From positions 2,090,554-2,154,553 of the forward strand of contig JAVDKL010000001.1 in assembly GCA_030849965.1 (NCBI GenBank): a stretch of DNA of 64,000 nucleotides. The letters run 5' to 3'. Under the pieces are notes generated by a model, which was given only the letters and a program-made list of their open reading frames with translations, ran no database searches and was not told where the DNA came from. This DNA comes from Schauerella fraxinea (lineage in GTDB: Bacteria; Pseudomonadota; Gammaproteobacteria; Burkholderiales; Burkholderiaceae_B). A program made the position numbers and the translations under genes. Shown here in pieces: positions 1 to 8,750 of the stretch; within the stretch, counting starts at the first letter, position 1; every line of letters begins with the position of its first letter.

Positions 1-1
1 G

Positions 2-220
2 GGCGCGCCTGCCGTCGAAGGGATGCGGGTGACCGTGTCGTGCGGGGTGTCCCACTTCCCCACGATTCACGACGACATCGATGTGACGATCAAGCGCGCC
101 GACACGGCCCTTTATTTCGCCAAGAACAATGGGCGAAACGTGACCGCGATCTCGGATCCGGCCACGCCTCGCGGTTATCGCCTGTTTAACGGGCTCGCTT
201 ACCCGGTGGCGGCGCCTTAA
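2..220 (+). CDS. GGDEF diguanylate cyclase, C-terminal fragment
   Basis: Only the last 72 residues are inside the window; the gene enters from the left edge with no start codon. The visible part has the end of a GGDEF domain: VTVSCGVSHFP, then the helix carrying IKRADTALYFAKNNGRN, which matches the usual A-D-x-A-L-Y-x-A-K-x-x-G-R-N signature. GGDEF domains make cyclic di-GMP from two GTP. The GGDEF loop, the inhibitory site and any sensor domain lie outside, so activity cannot be judged. Its last 35 bases overlap the end of the convergent AsmA-like gene. Confidence 0.85.
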   Translation, partial: GAPAVEGMRVTVSCGVSHFPTIHDDIDVTIKRADTALYFAKNNGRNVTAISDPATPRGYRLFNGLAYPVAAP

Positions 221-2264
221 CCGGCTTCTGCATCTGACGCAGCAGCGTCGTGCACTGGTTTTCTTCATCCTCGCCCGCGCTCGGTGCGATCAGCGCCAAC
301 AGGCCTGCCACGGGCGTCAATGCGGCCCCCAGCACCACCATCCCGGCGCCACGCGCGGCCAACGGCACGACCTTGACGCCAGCCTTGGGATCCTTGAACG
401 TGCCCTCCACGTACAGCGGCGAACGCAGCGAAAACACGCGGAAGCCTTTGCTTTCCGGCGTGATGTCCAGGTCGAGCGCTTCGTTCTTGAAGTTGGCAGT
501 GCCATCAATTTTGATCAGCGCATTTTCGGTATCGAACAAGAAGAGGCGCGTGGTGAGCAACCCATCCTTGATACCCGCATCGGTCACGCCGCAATTGATC
601 GCCACTTCATCGTCGCCAAACAGCTTGCTGATCACGTAGTTGCCCACGTTGAGTCCTGCAATTTCCATCAACGATCGGCTGATGACACCGTCGTTGACGA
701 TCAGCTTGAGCTCGCCATTGGAGCTGCCCAACAAGGCTGCCACGGAATTGCCGGTGCCGGTAAGCGCAACGTCGCCGTTCATCTGGCCCAAGCTCTTCTG
801 CATGGATTCAGTCGTGGAAAACAACTGCTTGAGCCGGAGACGGCGGGCCGTGGCTTTCACGCGGCCCGTCATGGGTGTTTTCGCGCCATCCAATTGGATC
901 GTGGTATTCATCGATCCACCGGCCATCGCGAAGTTGAGGGGATCGAGGGTGAGCTTGCCGGCATCCATCACAGCATGCACATTGAGATCCGACAGCGGCA
1001 ATGCGTCGCCGTGCTCGATCTTGCCGGCCTTCAAGCGCACGTCAGCGTCCATGTCGCGCCAGCGTTCGGTGCGGAACTCACTGACCGGCAACGCCTTGTT
1101 TGTGGGCTGCTTCTTCGTTTCGTCGGAAGGCTTCTTCGCGCCGCCCGATTGAACGCCCACCAACGGGCCCAAGTCAGCCAAGCGCAATTGCTTGGAGGTC
1201 AATTCGCCGGTCAGTTTGGGACGCGGTTGGCCGAGTGCAAACGTGAGCGAGCCATGCAGATCGCTCTGCCCGACGCGGCCATTGAAATTCTCATATTTGA
1301 ATCGCGCGCCCTCGGCACGCTGCAACTCAGCCACCAAGCGGCCGTCGGTCGAATAAGGCGGCGTGTCCGGCAGCGCCACCCCGATCAACGGATACAGATC
1401 GGCCATGCTCTTGCCGGAGAACTTAAGTTTCACATCCAGGGCGCCGAGATTCAGGGGTTCGGTCACCGTCCCCACTACCACCGCTTTGGTATCTCCCACG
1501 CTCACATCGGCTTGCACAGGGAAAGGCGTTTGCGCATCCTGCAAAGCGAGCATGCCGCCGATCTTGCCCTCGCCCTTCAAAGGCAGCGCTTTGTATTTGC
1601 CTTTTACGGCCCACCCAAACACGTAGTCTTTAGGGATCGGAGCGCCTTCCGGCAGTGCGGCCGCACCGGCGATTTCGGGGTATGGCACGGGCTTGCCCAG
1701 CGGATCGATCAATACTTCAAGATCGGCCTGCAGGGTCTCATCAGCAAACCCGACCCGGCCTTTGTCGAATCCGATTTCGTTGATATCGAGCACCCACTTG
1801 GACGGCTCATCCGAATCGGACGTGGACGATTTGATATTGAAATCCCAATTGGCACGCCCATCCTTCAACCGCTGCAAATCCGCGGACGGTTGCGTCAGTT
1901 GAATGCTGCGAATCACGACGCGATGGCTGATCAGCGGCAATGGCGACAAACTGAATTCGCCGCGCTGCAGCGTGGCAAACTGCGGGGCCTTGGCCCACTC
2001 GGTGTTGCCCACCACGATGTCGTTGGCTGCAACGCGCGGCCATGGCACCCAATGTCGCCAGCCGCTCTCGGTATCCGAACGACGCCATTGAACCGTCAGG
2101 TCGCCATTGATGGCAAACGGGCGGCCGATCGCTTCGGATACTTTTTCATTGATGGTGGGTTTAACGCGGTTCCAGTCGAATGTGGCAATGACCACAACCA
2201 GAACAACGATCAACAAGACCAGCGTACCGAGGGTAAACCCCACGATTTTTTTTGTACGCGTCAT
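186..2264 (-). CDS. AsmA family protein
   Basis: A 692-residue AsmA-like envelope protein. After a short basic N-terminus (MTRTKK) there is one hydrophobic segment at about residues 8-27, then a long beta-rich region expected to lie in the periplasm. The stretch FDWNRVKPTINEKVSEAIGRP is typical of AsmA N-termini, and the C-terminal third contains the NDGVISRSLMEIAGLNVGNY type of sequence. AsmA-like proteins are linked to lipid transport between membranes and outer-membrane assembly. The start at 2264 is preferred over an in-frame ATG at 2300 because TTGGAG lies at a suitable distance before it. The gene follows the phytochrome operon on the same strand after about 110 bp. Confidence 0.87.
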   Translation of the reverse strand: MTRTKKIVGFTLGTLVLLIVVLVVVIATFDWNRVKPTINEKVSEAIGRPFAINGDLTVQWRRSDTESGWRHWVPWPRVAANDIVVGNTEWAKAPQFATLQRGEFSLSPLPLISHRVVIRSIQLTQPSADLQRLKDGRANWDFNIKSSTSDSDEPSKWVLDINEIGFDKGRVGFADETLQADLEVLIDPLGKPVPYPEIAGAAALPEGAPIPKDYVFGWAVKGKYKALPLKGEGKIGGMLALQDAQTPFPVQADVSVGDTKAVVVGTVTEPLNLGALDVKLKFSGKSMADLYPLIGVALPDTPPYSTDGRLVAELQRAEGARFKYENFNGRVGQSDLHGSLTFALGQPRPKLTGELTSKQLRLADLGPLVGVQSGGAKKPSDETKKQPTNKALPVSEFRTERWRDMDADVRLKAGKIEHGDALPLSDLNVHAVMDAGKLTLDPLNFAMAGGSMNTTIQLDGAKTPMTGRVKATARRLRLKQLFSTTESMQKSLGQMNGDVALTGTGNSVAALLGSSNGELKLIVNDGVISRSLMEIAGLNVGNYVISKLFGDDEVAINCGVTDAGIKDGLLTTRLFLFDTENALIKIDGTANFKNEALDLDITPESKGFRVFSLRSPLYVEGTFKDPKAGVKVVPLAARGAGMVVLGAALTPVAGLLALIAPSAGEDEENQCTTLLRQMQKPVKAPPPGKRAR

Positions 2265-2373
2265 GGCGGCAACTCCAAGCATGGGCGGTAGCCAAAGCAC
2301 TTAGCAAGGTTCACGCCCGCGAGAAGAAATAACGCGGTCAGCAGTGTGCTGCCGAGCAATGCCACGTATGACG

Positions 2374-3048
2374 TCAGGCCGCCTTGCGTTGCGACGCCGA
2401 CGGCAGCGCCATGGTGAACACACCATCGGCAAGTTCTGCGCGCCAGCCGTAAAACGATGCCAATGTTTGCACGGCAGTCCACGCGATCATCACACCGCCC
2501 CGTCCATCGGAAGCCCGAACGAGGGTCGATCCCTTGCCCGGATGAATGGTCGCCTGCACCTGCCCGTCGGGCCGGCCTTCGAGCAGCAGCTCGCTGCCGT
2601 CCGGCATCAGATCCACCAGATGCAGGAGCATGGCCAGGACCACATACCTGCCGCCGTACAACGCCACGTCGGGTCCCGCGATCGATTCGGCCAGCGTGAT
2701 GCGCTTGCCGGACAACAGCAAATGCGTGAACACAAGCTTGGTGCATTCGCGCATCAATGTCGCCATGGCGACACGCTTGCCCGTGTCGGTCAACCATTCG
2801 CCCAGGAGACGCACGGTATCCACGCCCTCGTCGAGCATGACGTCGACGTCGTTCAGCAAATGCTGCGTGCGCTCATCAGACATATCGAGCGGCGCTTCGC
2901 CCGCCGTACGCTGCATCATGGCGGCTGCCAGTTTGGCATTGGCGATGGGTTTGAGCGCATCGTGCCGCAATACCGGGAAGGCTTGCGCCAACACGGCAAA
3001 CTGAATGCCATGGGCCATGATCGCGTCGGAGTGATTAGGCGTTTGCAT
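2374..3048 (-). CDS. Degenerate histidine-kinase/phosphotransferase-like protein of the phytochrome operon
   Basis: Third gene of the phytochrome operon, 224 residues, mostly helical. Near residue 29 the sequence LRHDALKPIANAKLAAAM looks like a weakened H-box, so that His is a possible phosphoacceptor. A second helix, TQHLLNDVDVMLDEGVDTVRLL, would complete a helical hairpin. The C-terminal half resembles a HATPase fold but has LLHLVDLM where kinases have the N-box, and no glycine-rich ATP lid is seen, so it probably does not bind ATP. ATG at 3048 has AGGA five bases upstream; an earlier ATG at 3060 overlaps the response-regulator stop (ATGA). A histidine-phosphotransfer or scaffold role is inference. 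Confidence 0.6.
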   Translation of the reverse strand: MQTPNHSDAIMAHGIQFAVLAQAFPVLRHDALKPIANAKLAAAMMQRTAGEAPLDMSDERTQHLLNDVDVMLDEGVDTVRLLGEWLTDTGKRVAMATLMRECTKLVFTHLLLSGKRITLAESIAGPDVALYGGRYVVLAMLLHLVDLMPDGSELLLEGRPDGQVQATIHPGKGSTLVRASDGRGGVMIAWTAVQTLASFYGWRAELADGVFTMALPSASQRKAA

Positions 3049-3056
3049 CGCGTTCC

Positions 3057-3419
3057 TCATACCTTCAGCAGCGTGGCTTCCAACGTTTCAAGATCGGCAG
3101 GCTTTTCAAGCCAAGCGTCAAACAGCGAGTGATCGCCGCGCCGCATATTCTTGGGCAGGCCGCTCAACGCAACGATTTTCGGCGGTCGCGCGAGCGTGCG
3201 CTTCATGGTGTCGGCCAATGCGTAGCCGTCCATATCGGGCAGCACGATGTCGACGATCGCAACGTCGGGCGCAAACGCCGTGGCGATTTCCAAAGCCTGG
3301 GCACCCGTGTGCGCAACCTGCGGTGTATGGCCGGACAACTCGAGAAACTCCGAAAGCAATTCGGACGCCATCTCGTTATCGTCGACGATCAACACACGCA
3401 GCGTGGTTTCATTGGTCAC
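3057..3419 (-). CDS. Single-domain response regulator
   Basis: A 120-residue receiver domain with no output domain. Acidic pocket D13/D14 (IVDDNE), phosphoacceptor D57 (IVDIVLPDMDG) and a Lys-Pro pair near the C-terminus (LEKPAD) are all present, so it should be phosphorylated. Starts at GTG with GGAG eight bases upstream. It lies 18 bp after the bacteriophytochrome gene and overlaps or abuts the next gene, so the phytochrome kinase is the obvious phosphodonor. With no effector domain it must act by protein-protein contact or as a phosphorelay intermediate. Confidence 0.92.
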   Translation of the reverse strand: MTNETTLRVLIVDDNEMASELLSEFLELSGHTPQVAHTGAQALEIATAFAPDVAIVDIVLPDMDGYALADTMKRTLARPPKIVALSGLPKNMRRGDHSLFDAWLEKPADLETLEATLLKV

Positions 3420-3437
3420 GCGTCATTCTCCAAAAAA

Positions 3438-5627
3438 TCATGTCTTGCTCCGCCCGACGGGCAGTACGACGGCAAAATCCACAATGCCGTTTTCGCACAC
3501 CACGTCGATGCGTCCACCATGGCCTGCGACGACCTGGTCGGCAATATAAAGTCCCAATCCGAGCCCGCTGCGATTACGCGGACGGCCTACCGATTGGGGT
3601 TTGAATGGGGCGAATAAATGTTCGAGTATGTCGGCGTCGATCGGCGGGCCATCGTTGATCACGTGGATCACGATCGCCTCGCCCAACGTGCGGCCGGTTA
3701 TCAAAATCGGGGCGCCCACCATGCCATGCTTGATTGCATTGCTCAGCAGATTCGAAATCACCTGCGCCATGCGATCGCCGTCGGCTTGCAGCATCAAGTG
3801 CGCATCCAGATCGAGCTGAATCGAAATCGAGGGATGCGCAATGCGCGACTCTTCCACCAGATCGATCACAATTGCGGCAAGGTCGCAGTCGCTAGGCGCC
3901 ATACCGAGCCCGAGCCCGCCTTGCAGGCGTGATAGATCCAACACTTGCGCGATCAGGCGCTGCATCCGGCCACTCGAGGTGCGGATGCGCTCGCCCATTC
4001 GGGCGCCGGCGCCATCGGTACGGGTAAGCAACGTTGCCGCCACATTGATCGATTGCAGCGGATCGCGCAGATCGTGACCCAGCATCGCCAGGAGCGCCGA
4101 GCGCGCGCGATCCATCTCCGCCGCGCGCGATGCCGTAATCTGCGACAACTCGTCGCGCAGGTTCTCGGCGGCGCCCAGCTCTTCCGGCAACCAGGGACGG
4201 CACGTATTGCGCACGACCTCACGCCATTCATCGAACGAACCGCGCGGCGTAAGCCGAGGCCCGAGTGCGCCGGTTGTGTACTCTTTTTCGGGCTGACCGC
4301 CCCACACCAACGTTTCGACCTGCTCGCGGCGCAGCCAGATCAACCAGCCGTTATGCACGGCGTCGAACTTGCACGCCAGAAATCCCGCGTACGGCACCAA
4401 CTGACTTTGCAGATCGGGGAAGCTGTGGGCGATGCTCGTGCACGCGATGGTTCGCGAACCCGCACGCTCCAGGGCCGCAACGATCGATTGCATATCGCCC
4501 CGCGGGGCAATGCCTTCGCAAATCGTCATGCCGCCGCCCCACATACACAATGCGGAGTCGTGCGGCAGCAAATCGGCGGGGGTGGGCGACTCTTGCGTCA
4601 AGGCGGCGAGGATGTCTTCCGAATTCCACACGCGTTGCGCGATGCGATTGACCACCCCGGTGCTGACCTGCACCTTGGCCGCGCGCGATTGCGCTTCGAA
4701 CGAGGCGATCGTGGACGACAGAATCTGCGCCATCACCTCGCATGCCATGCGAATGCCGAACGCGACGTGACGAGGCGCCATGTGGTGGCAAGCGATCATG
4801 CCCCACAAGCGGCCGTCGATCACGACAGACACGCTCATCGAGGCGTGCACGCCCATATTCGCCATATATTCGATATGAATCGGCGACACGCTGCGTAGCA
4901 CGCTGGAGCTCAGATCAAGCGGACGCGCGGACGCGTTCTGGCTCAACACATGCACGGGCGTGTATTTGGCGTCCGAGATCAGGCGAAGCGTGTTCTTGAT
5001 GTAGAGACGGCGAGCCTGCGCCGGGATGTCGCTTGCCGGATAGCGGCGACCTTCCCAATTATCCAAGTCCTCACGGCGGCTTTCTCGCACCACCTCGCCG
5101 CTCTCATCGGGATGAAAGCGATACGCCATGACACGGTCGAAGCCGGTGATATGGCGAATTTCCTGGACAGCAATATTCAAAAGCGATTCGATGGATTTCT
5201 GACGCCGAAGACGCTCAACGGCTTGATAAGCCCGGCTGAGCGCCGGCGCCATCTCGGCCAGGGGATCGGCACGCAGTTCCAGTTCCACAATCGCGTAACC
5301 GTCCACATTGCGGTGGCCGATAATGTCGTAATCCTGGCCCTGAATATTCGCCACGAAGGGCTCGAAATCGCTGTCCTCATCTTCCAGCCAACGAACCAGT
5401 ACCGTGCTTAATTCAGCAGGGATGGCGTCCGCTGTGGCGAGAACCCCCAACATGATCGGTGCACCCAACACATCAGCAGCATTCGCCGAGACATAGGCCA
5501 ACACACCCGCACGGTCGAACGCCAGCAACGCACCGCAGGGTTGAATCGCACCCGGGATGTGAATCGGCTCGCTGTCGCAGTTTTGCAACGTGACGGCGGT
5601 ATTCGTGTTGGAAGGAGTCAATGACAT
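3438..5627 (-). CDS. bphP: Bacteriophytochrome histidine kinase
   Basis: A 729-residue red/far-red photoreceptor kinase with PAS-GAF-PHY-HisKA-HATPase layout. Cys17 in QNCDSEPIHIPG is the expected biliverdin attachment site. The GAF domain has YPASDIP (D200) and the pocket His residues at about 251 and 281. The PHY tongue has PRGSF at about 461. The kinase part has the H-box MLGHDLRDPLQS (H518), N-box NLLSNAIKHG, and glycine-rich GLGLGLYI. All residues needed for chromophore binding and autophosphorylation appear intact. It heads a three-gene operon with a receiver protein and a kinase-like protein. No heme oxygenase (biliverdin source) is in this window. Confidence 0.96.
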   Translation of the reverse strand: MSLTPSNTNTAVTLQNCDSEPIHIPGAIQPCGALLAFDRAGVLAYVSANAADVLGAPIMLGVLATADAIPAELSTVLVRWLEDEDSDFEPFVANIQGQDYDIIGHRNVDGYAIVELELRADPLAEMAPALSRAYQAVERLRRQKSIESLLNIAVQEIRHITGFDRVMAYRFHPDESGEVVRESRREDLDNWEGRRYPASDIPAQARRLYIKNTLRLISDAKYTPVHVLSQNASARPLDLSSSVLRSVSPIHIEYMANMGVHASMSVSVVIDGRLWGMIACHHMAPRHVAFGIRMACEVMAQILSSTIASFEAQSRAAKVQVSTGVVNRIAQRVWNSEDILAALTQESPTPADLLPHDSALCMWGGGMTICEGIAPRGDMQSIVAALERAGSRTIACTSIAHSFPDLQSQLVPYAGFLACKFDAVHNGWLIWLRREQVETLVWGGQPEKEYTTGALGPRLTPRGSFDEWREVVRNTCRPWLPEELGAAENLRDELSQITASRAAEMDRARSALLAMLGHDLRDPLQSINVAATLLTRTDGAGARMGERIRTSSGRMQRLIAQVLDLSRLQGGLGLGMAPSDCDLAAIVIDLVEESRIAHPSISIQLDLDAHLMLQADGDRMAQVISNLLSNAIKHGMVGAPILITGRTLGEAIVIHVINDGPPIDADILEHLFAPFKPQSVGRPRNRSGLGLGLYIADQVVAGHGGRIDVVCENGIVDFAVVLPVGRSKT

Positions 5628-6015
5628 AGCTTATCTAATGGTGGGCCCACGACCCACATCCGCACCGATCACCAGGCACATCTGAGCGAGTCCAAACGTT
5701 GCAAAACTTACCGTTAGCCAATGTCGCATGGCGCGTCTTGGTTGGCCAACGGACCACTTTCTCCTATGACAGAAGTCGCTGCCAATGGTTTGAAAGTGAG
5801 GCATGGCTTTACTAATAATGCCAAATGTTAATTCTTGCGACACATAAGCATAATTCGTGCCCGACGTCGATGGGACGTCGTCTCATGCCCGGTGTTTTAC
5901 AAAAAGGCGAGGTGATTGTCGGGTACAGACGCCCCAGCTACTTACATATGGACGTCAATTATTGATTCTCGCATGCCCCCATCTCACCAGCAAACGATTC
6001 TGACCGCTCGCGGTT
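5628..6015. other. Intergenic region upstream of bphP
   Basis: This 388-bp stretch separates the phytochrome gene from the 3' end of tetR, both on the minus strand, so it should hold the bphP operon promoter. A 70-codon minus-strand frame here (5631-5843) has no family resemblance and no clear ribosome site. The one notable structure is an 11-bp inverted repeat about 85-125 bp upstream of bphP. GACGTCG also occurs twice near 5866-5880. No RNA gene was recognised. Confidence 0.6.
5711..5752. promoter_or_regulatory. Inverted repeat upstream of bphP
   Basis: CCGTTAGCCAA (5711-5721) and TTGGCCAACGG (5742-5752) pair at 10 of 11 positions across a 20-bp spacer. It lies upstream of the phytochrome start and could be an operator or a hairpin in the leader. 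Which protein, if any, binds it cannot be told from the sequence. Confidence 0.35.
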
Positions 6016-6558
6016 TCAGGCCCGAGTAAGCGCAACCAGACGGTCGAGCAAGGCCCGCCGCCGTGCATCTGCGAATCCGTATGTGCCGTAGATATCCGAG
6101 GCCCAAATACCGTCAGCCGCCAGGCGCGCCACGGGTGCCCCGGTGGGATCGTCGGTTTCCTCCAGGTCTGCGGCCAGCGCCTCCGATACGGCCGACCGCC
6201 ACATGTGCAGCAACGACATATCCGACAACAGCGCAGCGCTCATCGACGCCCAAGCGTCATATTCTTTCTTCGACTGACCGGCAATTACTCGGACGTAGGC
6301 GCGCGCACTCCGGCCCCGGGGTTCGGGATCCTTGGCCGCCAATTCCGACACCATCGCGGTGAATTGGTCGACCATGTCTTTCACCATGGCGGCAACCAAC
6401 TCTTTCTTCGACGGAAAATGGTGTAACAAAGCACCCTTGCTCAGCCCAGCTTTCAGCGCCACCGCGTCCAACGTGAAAGTGATTGCGCCGAACTCGGCGA
6501 TCACCTCGTTTGCTGCTGTCAGCAGGGCCTTGCGCGTCACATCCGCCTGTCTCTTCAT
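6016..6558 (-). CDS. TetR/AcrR family transcriptional regulator
   Basis: A 180-residue one-component regulator. The N-terminal helix-turn-helix is clear: FTLDAVALKAGLSKGALLHHFPSKKEL, at about residues 30-57. The C-terminal helical domain carries the ligand pocket and is not diagnostic. The start at 6558 (MKRQADV) has GGGA nine bases upstream; an upstream ATG at 6636 would add 26 unlikely residues. A perfect 14-bp palindrome sits about 82 bp upstream, with near-copies before the chemoreceptor gene and flhD, so it probably represses itself and these neighbours. The ligand is unknown. Confidence 0.92.
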   Translation of the reverse strand: MKRQADVTRKALLTAANEVIAEFGAITFTLDAVALKAGLSKGALLHHFPSKKELVAAMVKDMVDQFTAMVSELAAKDPEPRGRSARAYVRVIAGQSKKEYDAWASMSAALLSDMSLLHMWRSAVSEALAADLEETDDPTGAPVARLAADGIWASDIYGTYGFADARRRALLDRLVALTRA

Positions 6559-6639
6559 GCCTGTTCCCAATTGAATTCTTCCGCACTTGTGCGTCGCGTT
6601 ACTACCGCTGCCAACTGCAGCTTGCAGTCGTTGCATAGT

Positions 6640-6653
6640 ACCGTCTAGACGGT
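6640..6653. promoter_or_regulatory. Palindromic operator upstream of tetR
   Basis: ACCGTCTAGACGGT is a perfect 14-bp palindrome between the divergent tetR and chemoreceptor genes, typical in size and symmetry of a TetR-dimer site. Sites at 6714, 8622 and 8704 match it at 12, 12 and 11 of 14 positions. Assignment to the adjacent TetR protein is inference. Confidence 0.65.
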
Positions 6654-6713
6654 CGTTATTTCGTGGTGTTTAGGCCTAATTTGGATGACATCTTCGCTTA
6701 ATTTCGTTAACAT

Positions 6714-6727
6714 ACCGACCAGACGGT
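6714..6727. promoter_or_regulatory. Predicted TetR operator upstream of the chemoreceptor gene
   Basis: ACCGACCAGACGGT matches the perfect palindrome at 6640 at 12 of 14 positions, with the right half AGACGGT intact. It lies 100 bp before the chemoreceptor start codon and 61 bp from the tetR-proximal site, so one protein could control both divergent promoters. Confidence 0.55.
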
Positions 6728-6826
6728 TTACATTCTCAAATGTTTTCCGGCGTGCCCGCGCATTCGCCGGCCCGCGTGCCCAGCGCAACGATCCGATCGT
6801 TCGTCGCTTTCTGCCTGAATCCGCCC

Positions 6827-8611
6827 ATGAACAAACTCAAAATCTCTACGCAGCTGATCGGCCTTACGGTCGTATTTCTCGCGCTCTGCCTCATTACAAA
6901 CGGCATGAGCATCAAGGCGTTCAGCGAAGCTGTAGGCGCTGCCGAACGGGTATACACACACAATCTTCAGCCCATCCGCCATCTCGGCACCGTGTCTGAC
7001 GTGTATGCCATCGACGCCGTCGATACGGCCACCAAAGCGCTCATGGGTTTGCAAAGTTGGGACATCAGCCGCCAGACACTTGGCGAGGCACGCGCGCGAA
7101 TTGCGCCTGCGCTGAAGGCATTTGAAGCCAGTGTGTACTCGCCCGAGGAAGCAGCCGATCTGTTGGCGTTAAAGCCCCTCAAAGCGACAGCGGACGCCGC
7201 CCTGGACAAGCTGACCGTGCTGCTGCGCGACGAAGATTCGGGCGGGCTGGCGAGCTTCGTTTCCGCAGAGATGTTCGACGCCATCACACCGATGCAAGTC
7301 CAACTGGACGCGATGAATGACCGCCAGGAGATGCTGGCGGAGTCCGCTCACGATGCGTTGCAGGCCAAGCTGCACACGACCGTCTTGATTCTGGCCTGTG
7401 TGCTTGTCGGCGCGCTACTCATCAGCGCGGCTGCTGCTACCTACATCACCCGAACCATCATCCGCCAATTGGGTGCGGAGCCGCATGAACTCAAGCATGT
7501 CGCCGATGCCGTGGGCCGGGGCGAGCTCTATCACGCGATAACGCTGCGCAAGAACGATCACGACAGCGTGCTGAAGACGTTGGTGGCCATGCGCGACATG
7601 CTGAAGAATGTGGTCTCGGGCGTACGGGGTAACGCCGAAGCGGTTGCGATCGCCAGCGCACAGATCGCCGAAGGCAACAATGACTTGAGCGCGCGAACCG
7701 AGGAGCAAGCAGCCGCCTTGGAACAAACGGCCGCCTCGATGGAAGAACTGGGCTCCACGGTGCAGCACAATGCCTCCAACGCCGTGCAAGCCACCGAACT
7801 CGCCCATACGGCTGCCGGCGTGGCCGGTCAAGGCGGCGACGTCGTCAACCAGATGATCGCGACGATGCGCGGCATCGACGACAGCGCCAAGCGCATGGCC
7901 GGCATCATCAATACGATCGAAGGCATCGCCTTTCAGACCAATATCCTGGCGCTCAATGCCGCCGTCGAAGCCGCGCGCGTGGGCGAGCACGGCCGGGGCT
8001 TTGCCGTGGTGGCAGGCGAAGTGCGCAGCCTCGCGCAGCGTGCAGCGCAAGCTGCCAAGGAAATCAGCGAACTGATCAACACGAGCGTCGATCGCGTGAG
8101 CCATGGCACAACGCTCGTGGGACAGGCGGGTCAAAGCATGACCGACATCGTGGCATCCACACAGCACGTCATGACCCTCATGAATGAGATCAGCGTGGCC
8201 AATAAAGAGCAGAGCGTGGGCGTGGCTCAGGTAGGCGAAGCGGTTACCCAAATGGATCAAACCACGCAGCAGAACGCCGCATTGGTCGAGCAAAGCGCCG
8301 CCGCGGCGCAAGGGCTGCGCGAGCAGGCCGACGAACTGCTCGCAGCGGTATCCGTCTTCCAATTGGGCGACCGCCAACATGCCCAGCCGCCTGCCCGGTT
8401 GCGCCAACCTGCGCGTCAGGCCACGCCTTCGGCGGCAATGGCGCACAGCGTGGCCAAATCGCCTGGTGCAATGGCGAAGACCCTAGCACCCCGCCCACCT
8501 GCAACACCTGAAAGCAGGGCCATCCCGCTGCCCCTGCCGCAAGCCCCTGATACCGCAGCCGAACCCGCAAGCGCCCACCCTGGCGACAGTGACGACTGGT
8601 CGAAATTTTGA
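6827..8611 (+). CDS. Methyl-accepting chemotaxis protein
   Basis: A 594-residue transmembrane chemoreceptor. A short basic start (MNKLKIS) leads into TM1 at about residues 8-30, a helical periplasmic sensor domain, TM2 around residue 190, a HAMP segment, and a long cytoplasmic coiled coil. The signalling tip, with [28 protein letters not shown] split around the hairpin, is canonical for CheA/CheW coupling. The C-terminus ends in DDWSKF, resembling the W-x-x-F pentapeptide that tethers CheR/CheB. The start at 6827 precedes a typical chemoreceptor N-terminus; an earlier in-frame ATG at 6740 would put 29 odd residues before TM1. A predicted TetR site lies 100 bp upstream. Confidence 0.95.
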   Translation: MNKLKISTQLIGLTVVFLALCLITNGMSIKAFSEAVGAAERVYTHNLQPIRHLGTVSDVYAIDAVDTATKALMGLQSWDISRQTLGEARARIAPALKAFEASVYSPEEAADLLALKPLKATADAALDKLTVLLRDEDSGGLASFVSAEMFDAITPMQVQLDAMNDRQEMLAESAHDALQAKLHTTVLILACVLVGALLISAAAATYITRTIIRQLGAEPHELKHVADAVGRGELYHAITLRKNDHDSVLKTLVAMRDMLKNVVSGVRGNAEAVAIASAQIAEGNNDLSARTEEQAAALEQTAASMEELGSTVQHNASNAVQATELAHTAAGVAGQGGDVVNQMIATMRGIDDSAKRMAGIINTIEGIAFQTNILALNAAVEAARVGEHGRGFAVVAGEVRSLAQRAAQAAKEISELINTSVDRVSHGTTLVGQAGQSMTDIVASTQHVMTLMNEISVANKEQSVGVAQVGEAVTQMDQTTQQNAALVEQSAAAAQGLREQADELLAAVSVFQLGDRQHAQPPARLRQPARQATPSAAMAHSVAKSPGAMAKTLAPRPPATPESRAIPLPLPQAPDTAAEPASAHPGDSDDWSKF

Positions 8612-8621
8612 TCCTCATCAA

Positions 8622-8635
8622 ACCATCCAGACGGT
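8622..8635. promoter_or_regulatory. Predicted TetR operator, distal site upstream of flhD
   Basis: ACCATCCAGACGGT matches the 6640 palindrome at 12 of 14 positions. It lies 10 bp after the chemoreceptor stop codon and about 115 bp before the flhD start. A second near-copy follows 82 bp later. Confidence 0.5.
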
Positions 8636-8703
8636 TTTTAACCTATAAACAAGATGGGTATTTTTATTCCACTCACGACTGCGTTTGCTCGTAGCCGCCC
8701 TGC

Positions 8704-8717
8704 TCCGTCAAGACGGA
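8704..8717. promoter_or_regulatory. Predicted TetR operator, proximal site upstream of flhD
   Basis: TCCGTCAAGACGGA keeps both CCGTC and AGACGG of the 6640 palindrome (11 of 14 matches) and is symmetric except at its centre. It lies 33 bp before the flhD start, where binding could block transcription. It is the weakest of the four sites. Confidence 0.4.
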
Positions 8718-8750
8718 TCGATCGCGCTTCCTCTGTTTCAGGAGTACATG

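Noticed and set aside
894..2291. A 465-codon plus-strand frame opposite the AsmA-like gene
   Set aside because: No signal peptide or domain; AsmA features are clear on the other strand.
6031..6046. A possible fifth TetR half-site, CCAGACGGT
   Set aside because: It lies inside the 3' coding part of tetR and matches the palindrome at only about 9 of 14 positions, so chance is likely.
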